A DNA stretch of 9,959 nt from Wenyingzhuangia sp039768865. GTDB taxonomy: Bacteria; Bacteroidota; Bacteroidia; Flavobacteriales; Flavobacteriaceae. This document shows positions 5,787 through 9,959 of this stretch, piece by piece (position 1 is the first letter of the stretch; every line of letters starts with the position of its first letter). Made by a program: the position numbers and the translations under genes. Location: the NCBI RefSeq assembly GCF_039768865.1, contig NZ_JBDMZQ010000043.1, one strand, 5' to 3'. Below the pieces are notes generated by a model. That model was given only the letters and a program-made list of their open reading frames with translations, had not been told where the DNA came from and ran no database searches.

Positions 5787-8414
5787 CTATGTTTTTTTCT
5801 TAAATGTATAAGAGGCGTAGTAGAGAACCTTACGCTTTCCTTTCTCTAAGTACCAATCACCGCCATATACTTGTTCTAACTGTATTTCTATGTCACCAAT
5901 TATATCAGTAATATTTTCTTTCGTAAAATAAATCACTTTAGTTTTATTAGAATTAATCTTTACCTGCTTTATTCGTTTCGGATCAAAAGTCAATGTATAA
6001 TTTTTTTTCGATTCTTTATCTGTTTTATAGGTTTTAGAGACCTTATCTGTTACCTCTACATCACCATCTGATTCTTGACCATAATTGGTTGATTCAATCA
6101 ACTTGTATTTTATAGTTTGGATTGTTCCATTTGCTTTTTTTAACTGTCTTATCTCTTTTTTAGATCGTTCTATTTTGATTAACGTATAATACTTGTTAAG
6201 ATGTGAGTTTGCCTTGTTCAATGGTAAAGTCTTAATGTATAAATTTAAACCTTTGATATACCTCTTTTGGTTTTCTGGTATGCTTACTTTTATATTAGCC
6301 AAGAGTTCGGGTAAGAGCACGCCACTTTCAAAATAAGTAGGAAAATTATGAATATTTTTCGTTTTGGATATAAAATAATCAATCGCCTCACCATTCGCTC
6401 GTAAGTCATCATCTTTGGTATCGCCCAGATAACATCTTATATCAGACACATTCGGCGTATAGGATTCAGTTCGATCTAGATAACTCATAAATCCTTCATC
6501 TGCTTTTTGCTTACTATGCTCTTTCTTTCTTTGCTCTATAGACTTTTCTTTATTTGTATAGGTTGTGTAGGCTGCGTCCGGTTTTAACTTGAATTCTTCT
6601 TGTCTAAAGTCACCTCTGTCATCTTCAAACTCTCCCAAAAAATCTCTATGAAAACGTTCTACGAGCTCCCTTCTGCTTACGTGGAAGCTCCAAGAAGTTT
6701 CTTCAGTAAGTAAGCTGTAATCCCAATAAGTAGTGAGTGTTTGATTTCCAATGCTATAACCAATCATCGATTTAATAAAGTCAGTATCATAAATAGTAAC
6801 ATCCGATATAGATGAACTATATACATGGGGATTGAAAGAATAATCTAGATTTGTTACTAGCTCTTCTTGTTTTTCTAGCTCTTTTAGTCCTTTTAGTAAG
6901 TCATATTTATCTAAAAGCTTATATCGCGAGCCATTATTATATGCTTCTACAGCTTCATATACTGGCACCCCTGTTTTTATGGTTTCATATTTATATCCCG
7001 AAATAGAAAAAACTAAGCAACCCTTTTTAACATCGAGTACTATATTGTTATCATTTTCTATTAATTTGGCTAAATATAGAGGCTCGTTTTTTAGGTAGTC
7101 ACTTAAACTCAGTTCAAGTTGATGGTTCTTTTTGTATTTCACAGGTCTCCATGTTTTAATTGCTATTTCTCTGTCAACAATCAAACGATCATAAATCATA
7201 GCAAAATCTTTAAATAACATATACCTATTTCTAGGCGACAAAAGTGAGTTCCGGTAACTCCAGTATTTTGGTGCTTTATTTCGTATTCCACTATATTGAT
7301 ATCTATTAGCAACCTGATTTAATAACATATCCTCATACCGCAGTATGTTTCTCATATGTTGTGGAATGGCTTTCATATCCTTCTCAAAAGTGGATGTGTA
7401 ATTGATGATATTCTGTGACACAATTTTATTCTTTTGAGAAGCACTCAAAGCCGAATGATTTTTTGTTTTACCTAGAAAGTAATTCCAGAGATCATTGTTC
7501 TGATTGAAGTTTAGTTTAAAATCATTCAAGAAAAAAGCAATTTCTATCGATTGATTTACTCGCAAATTTTGTTTTCTAAAATCAATAATGCTCTTTTTTT
7601 GCTCAAGAGTATAGGTTCTAATGAAATCTTCAAAAGAATTTGTTTTATGGAATCGATCGAGTTTTAAACCCAAAGTTTTAAATATTTGAAATTTTTTCAG
7701 AATATTTTGGTCCGAAGCTCTGGTGTCATTAAACACTTTTTTGATAACATCCAGATTGGAGTGATGCTTGGCAACTAATTGATTATACTCATTTAAGTCA
7801 TAAATATACGGCAAACCTCCTTGTGGCATAAATTGATACTGTGAAGGCAATTTTGATGTACTTCTATACTCCGTGCCGCTGCCACTATAAAATGGTTTAT
7901 TGTTTTTATTTTCATAAAATGCGACCAGATTATTCTTATCAGAAAATTTAAGGTAGTTGGCATAACTAAAGGTGACATTGGTTGTTTGCAGGAGTTTTAT
8001 TACGAAATTTCGTTTCCTGATGGGATCATTATAGATCTCATTCAAACTTGCAGAATACGAAATATGGTCTTTTATAACTTCTTGTACATATTTATTGTCT
8101 TCCTCATATTGGAGTCTTTGTAGTCTTTTGATTTCGTCATCTCGCTTTTTGTTATCAGCAGCTACGCGATCAAGAAAAAGACCAAACGCAGCTCCGAGAA
8201 TTGCAGCTTCTTGTCTTTGTATTTTTGCCCACTTTTCAGGATTATTTTTTATCCATTGGGTTTTACAGCCAGGGTGATGATCTCCATATATATAGCTTGG
8301 CCCTTCCATACAATCATTTCCCCATTTACACACTCCCCATCTGCAATAGTCATTTTGAGCCTTTAAGCTCTGTGCACCAACCAAGAGCAAAAACAGAATT
8401 AATATTTCTTTCAT
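5787..8414 (-). CDS. Large secreted protein of unknown family
   Basis: This encodes an 875-residue protein with a signal peptide (MKEILILFLLLVGAQSLKA, cleavage near 19-20). The mature N-terminus holds four cysteines at 24, 29, 35 and 50 within a Trp/Gly-rich stretch (CRWGVCKWGNDC at 24-35, GDHHPGC at 44-50), probably disulfide-bonded outside the cytoplasm. Residues 58-115 are helical, with a short hydrophobic piece (AAILGAAFGLFLD at 70-82) and then a charged, coiled-coil-like segment (DNKKRDDEIKRLQRLQYEED). The long middle is mostly helical and tyrosine/lysine-rich with no recognised motif. A highly charged linker (about 612-645, KSIEQRKKEHSKQKADEG) precedes a C-terminal region whose last 110 or so residues are beta-rich (KVIYFTKENITDIIGD, YGGDWYLEKGKRKVLYYASY). 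It starts 82 bases after the integrase gene ends, on the same strand, with no terminator seen between. No catalytic motif can be named. Integrase proximity suggests element cargo. Gene confidence is high; function is unknown. Confidence 0.85.
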   Translation of the reverse strand: MKEILILFLLLVGAQSLKAQNDYCRWGVCKWGNDCMEGPSYIYGDHHPGCKTQWIKNNPEKWAKIQRQEAAILGAAFGLFLDRVAADNKKRDDEIKRLQRLQYEEDNKYVQEVIKDHISYSASLNEIYNDPIRKRNFVIKLLQTTNVTFSYANYLKFSDKNNLVAFYENKNNKPFYSGSGTEYRSTSKLPSQYQFMPQGGLPYIYDLNEYNQLVAKHHSNLDVIKKVFNDTRASDQNILKKFQIFKTLGLKLDRFHKTNSFEDFIRTYTLEQKKSIIDFRKQNLRVNQSIEIAFFLNDFKLNFNQNNDLWNYFLGKTKNHSALSASQKNKIVSQNIINYTSTFEKDMKAIPQHMRNILRYEDMLLNQVANRYQYSGIRNKAPKYWSYRNSLLSPRNRYMLFKDFAMIYDRLIVDREIAIKTWRPVKYKKNHQLELSLSDYLKNEPLYLAKLIENDNNIVLDVKKGCLVFSISGYKYETIKTGVPVYEAVEAYNNGSRYKLLDKYDLLKGLKELEKQEELVTNLDYSFNPHVYSSSISDVTIYDTDFIKSMIGYSIGNQTLTTYWDYSLLTEETSWSFHVSRRELVERFHRDFLGEFEDDRGDFRQEEFKLKPDAAYTTYTNKEKSIEQRKKEHSKQKADEGFMSYLDRTESYTPNVSDIRCYLGDTKDDDLRANGEAIDYFISKTKNIHNFPTYFESGVLLPELLANIKVSIPENQKRYIKGLNLYIKTLPLNKANSHLNKYYTLIKIERSKKEIRQLKKANGTIQTIKYKLIESTNYGQESDGDVEVTDKVSKTYKTDKESKKNYTLTFDPKRIKQVKINSNKTKVIYFTKENITDIIGDIEIQLEQVYGGDWYLEKGKRKVLYYASYTFKKKT

Positions 8415-8496
8415 TATTTCAACAATTTAGAACTAATTTAAAATAAAAGTAGTTGAATTCAAATTTTAGTATAAGTAATAAATTTACTATAATAAT

Positions 8497-9711
8497 TTAA
8501 AAGTTCAGAACAGATTCTAACGCCTCATCTGTATCAGTATGAATAAAGTTGCTTTGGTATCCCATTGTAGTCATTATACTACTGTGTCTGTAGAGTTTTT
8601 GAAGCATTTGTGGTGATACTTTGTCTCCAGCAATATTACCAAAAGAGTGACGTGCAATGTGCGTTGTTATTTTTTTTGTAATCCCTAAGTCTTTTCCTAT
8701 TGTTTTAAGGTGTTTGTTGAATTTTCTTGTGGCTGTTCTTATTTTTGCATGAATATCTTTTGAGTCAGAAAAATCAGCCTTTTTCAATTCTGGAAAAATC
8801 AAATCAGAATGAGCAGTTGTTTTAGTTCGGTATTTAGAAAGAATGGCTAAGGCCTTCTCAGGAATTTTGAGAGAAACCACTTTGTTGTTTTTTCCCATCT
8901 TGTAGCTTAATCGATCATGTGAAATGTCACTCCATCTTATATTGATAACATCTGAGACTCTTATTCCAGCTAAATAAAAAGAAAATAAAAATACATCCCT
9001 TGCATGTGCTTTCGCTGGAGACTCTGTGAGGTCATACTCTTCCATTGCTTTTATTTCATCTGAGTCTAGTCCGATTTTAACAGATTCAGGAAATCGTATT
9101 GTTACCTTTCCTTTCCCAAATGGATAGTATTTTGGATTAACTAAGTTTTTAGAAATTGCTTTGTTAAAAAGCGATCGTATAAAAATATAATGATTGATTA
9201 CCGAGCGTTCAGAAATACCTTTGGTTCCAATGAGATAGATTTTTAAGTTCTTTAAGAATGTTTCATCTATTTGATGAAATAGTATATCATTGTTTTTTAA
9301 CATGTATCCTATATTACTCAAAAACCCTCTCTGATTTATCGCTTGATTATGTTTTCCTAATGATTCTAATGTGTTGAGGTGTTCATTGGCCAGCCTGAAA
9401 AATGATGTTTTACTGTTATTAGTTTTGATCCCTTCTTTAATCTCGGATGAGGTATAGTTTTGCTTTAAGGATTCAGCTTCTAATATCAAGTCGTAAGCAT
9501 CACTTACCTTTTTTCTAATCAGATTATTTAATCGTTTTGAATTGGGATGAGATGTTTTTACAATCTTGTTAATTTTGTCCCAATCTTTTTCATGAATCCA
9601 ATCTATAAAAGTGTATTTGGATTTTCTATTTACAGTGACTCGAAGTGCGATCGGATTTCTTCCGTCAGCCTTCTTTTTACTTTTGTATAAAACTGCCTTT
9701 ACTGATGCCAT
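8497..9711 (-). CDS. Tyrosine recombinase / site-specific integrase
   Basis: This 404-residue integrase catalyses strand exchange between an element attachment site and its chromosomal target through a covalent phosphotyrosine. Residues 1-90 form the N-terminal arm-binding region typical of Bacteroidota integrases (KADGRNPIALRVTVNRKSKY at 14-33). Residues about 100-200 form the SAM-like core-binding domain (FFRLANEHLNTL at 104-115, NHYIFIRSLFNKAI at 173-186). The catalytic domain, about 212-404, keeps the full set: Arg251 in AGIRVSD, Lys271 (or 274) in the beta hairpin YKMGKNNK, His351 and Arg354 in HIARHSFG, His377 in YRHSSI and nucleophile Tyr385 in MGYQS. Length and motifs are intact, so it should be active. 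The ATG at 9711 lies about 150 bases from the tRNA-Leu 3' fragment, identifying tRNA-Leu as the likely target. It is read away from that site into the element; no excisionase gene is visible here. Confidence 0.96.
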   Translation of the reverse strand: MASVKAVLYKSKKKADGRNPIALRVTVNRKSKYTFIDWIHEKDWDKINKIVKTSHPNSKRLNNLIRKKVSDAYDLILEAESLKQNYTSSEIKEGIKTNNSKTSFFRLANEHLNTLESLGKHNQAINQRGFLSNIGYMLKNNDILFHQIDETFLKNLKIYLIGTKGISERSVINHYIFIRSLFNKAISKNLVNPKYYPFGKGKVTIRFPESVKIGLDSDEIKAMEEYDLTESPAKAHARDVFLFSFYLAGIRVSDVINIRWSDISHDRLSYKMGKNNKVVSLKIPEKALAILSKYRTKTTAHSDLIFPELKKADFSDSKDIHAKIRTATRKFNKHLKTIGKDLGITKKITTHIARHSFGNIAGDKVSPQMLQKLYRHSSIMTTMGYQSNFIHTDTDEALESVLNF

Positions 9712-9727
9712 GGTTTTTTCTCAAAAT

Positions 9728-9766
9728 GGGTTAAACATAGGTTAAACATTTGGTGTATTTTAACCC
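9728..9766. repeat. GGTTAAACAT direct repeats with an inverted copy: candidate arm sites or operator
   Basis: GGTTAAACAT occurs twice in direct orientation at 9729-9738 and 9740-9749, an 11-base period (about one helical turn). An inverted partner, TTTAACCC, lies at 9759-9766 against GGGTTAAA at 9728-9735. The cluster sits between the integrase start and its predicted promoter, about 100 bases from the tRNA fragment. Tyrosine integrases and their excisionases use short repeated arm-type sites in this position, and such a cluster in the leader could also serve autoregulation. Which protein binds is not shown. Confidence 0.5.
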
Positions 9767-9779
9767 TCTTTATTGAACT

Positions 9780-9810
9780 CAAATTTACACTAAAAAAACT
9801 TAAATCACAA
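9780..9810 (-). promoter_or_regulatory. Predicted Bacteroidota-type promoter of the integrase gene
   Basis: On the minus strand TAAATTTG (9787-9780) is an exact match to the Bacteroidota -7 element TAnnTTTG. A TTG (9810-9808) lies 20 bases upstream as the -33 element. Transcription would start near 9774, giving a leader of about 63 bases that includes the GGTTAAACAT boxes before the integrase ATG at 9711. It is the best promoter candidate in the window. Confidence 0.5.
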
Positions 9811-9864
9811 TAAATCAGTAAATTAAAGTTTTTTATGAGCCCAGTAAAACCGCTATTTTCGTGA

Positions 9865-9916
9865 CTTAAAATCTTGTGTCCCCTGGGACGTGCGGGTTCA
9901 AGTCCCGCTCCGAGTA
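9865..9916 (+). other. 3' half of tRNA-Leu(TAA): attachment site at an element boundary
   Basis: The sequence reads as the second half of a class II tRNA. The anticodon loop CTTAAAA at 9865-9871 has anticodon TAA at 9867-9869. The 3' anticodon strand is TCTTG (9872-9876). A long variable arm pairs GTCC with GGAC (9878-9889). The T arm is perfect, GCGGG-TTCAAGT-CCCGC at 9892-9908. The acceptor strand is TCCGAGT at 9909-9915, with discriminator A at 9916. The 5' half is missing: no GGTAGAC-like D arm and no ACTCGGA acceptor strand occurs in the 100 bases upstream, and CGTGA at 9860-9864 pairs only partly with the anticodon stem. A tRNA 3' half next to an integrase is the classic product of integration with crossover in the anticodon loop. 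The terminator beyond it would be the one originally serving the tRNA gene. It is not a functional tRNA as it stands. Confidence 0.85.
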
Positions 9917-9917
9917 C

Positions 9918-9953
9918 AAAAAAGCCTCTAATCATTGATTAGAGGCTTTTTTT
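9918..9953 (+). terminator. Strong intrinsic terminator after the tRNA-Leu fragment
   Basis: GCCTCTAAT (9924-9932) pairs perfectly with ATTAGAGGC (9938-9946) around the loop CATTG, followed by seven Ts (9947-9953) and preceded by six As (9918-9923). The A and T tracts make it usable in both directions, so it would also stop transcription entering the element from the right. It sits directly after the tRNA 3' end, as expected for a tRNA gene terminator left in place on the chromosome side. Confidence 0.9.
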
Positions 9954-9959
9954 ATGAGT

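Noticed and set aside
3618..8446. Short open frames antisense or out of frame inside larger genes (3618-3803, 4590-4778, 7793-7978, 8095-8277, 8201-8446)
   Set aside because: Each lies within a longer, clearly coding gene, has low-complexity or unprotein-like content and no start context of its own.
9830..9916. A complete tRNA-Leu gene
   Set aside because: No D arm and no 5' acceptor strand complementary to TCCGAGT can be found upstream, and the anticodon stem has a mismatch. Only the 3' half is present.
9699..9935. A 78-codon minus-strand open frame containing GAGLEPARP
   Set aside because: The GLEPAR-type string is the familiar translation artefact of the conserved tRNA T arm read in reverse. 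The frame crosses the tRNA fragment and terminator, so it is not a gene.

Overview
The window looks like a piece of a low-GC Bacteroidota chromosome, probably from the Flavobacteriia. The base composition is strongly AT-rich. No convincing Shine-Dalgarno sequences precede the starts. The best promoter-like site fits the Bacteroidota pattern (TTG, about 20 bases, TAnnTTTG). The integrase has the Arm-DNA-bind/SAM-like/catalytic layout common in Bacteroidota mobile elements, and the exported proteins are typical of flavobacterial accessory regions.

The right end is the margin of an integrated element. At 9865-9916 there is the 3' half of a leucine tRNA (anticodon TAA, long variable arm, complete T arm, 3' acceptor strand) with no matching 5' half. 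It is followed by a strong terminator at 9918-9953. This is the footprint a tRNA-targeting integrase leaves at one end of its element. A complete tyrosine recombinase (8497-9711, minus) starts about 150 bases away. Between the two lie a good promoter candidate (9780-9810) and a cluster of GGTTAAACAT-type boxes (9728-9766). The sequence to the left is therefore probably element cargo, and the sequence right of about 9917 is chromosome. The intact tRNA-Leu and the other end of the element would lie beyond the left edge.

From right to left the cargo is as follows. An 875-residue secreted protein of unknown family (5787-8414, minus) is followed by a lipoprotein (4221-5669, minus) built from about nine 26-residue YD/RHS-like repeats plus a C-terminal globular domain. 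A 244-base gap carries an 82-codon startless open frame that looks like a gene remnant. A lone plus-strand gene (3140-3976) joins a biotinyl/lipoyl-like domain that lacks the modifiable lysine to a membrane helix and a DnaJ-type CxxCxGxG cysteine-rich domain. Divergent from it, and sharing a 174-base control region, is a compact minus-strand group: a small outer-membrane-barrel-like protein (2315-2965), a secreted YD-repeat-like protein (1108-2292) and a secreted two-domain protein (262-1035). At the left edge the end of a plus-strand gene is readable across what appears to be a one-base frameshift (3-265).

Every complete non-integrase protein is secreted, lipid-anchored or membrane-spanning, so the cargo appears to act in the cell envelope. 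No known defence, secretion, conjugation or metabolic system can be named. Any joint function of the YD-repeat proteins, the 875-residue protein and the fusion protein is inference from their proximity.
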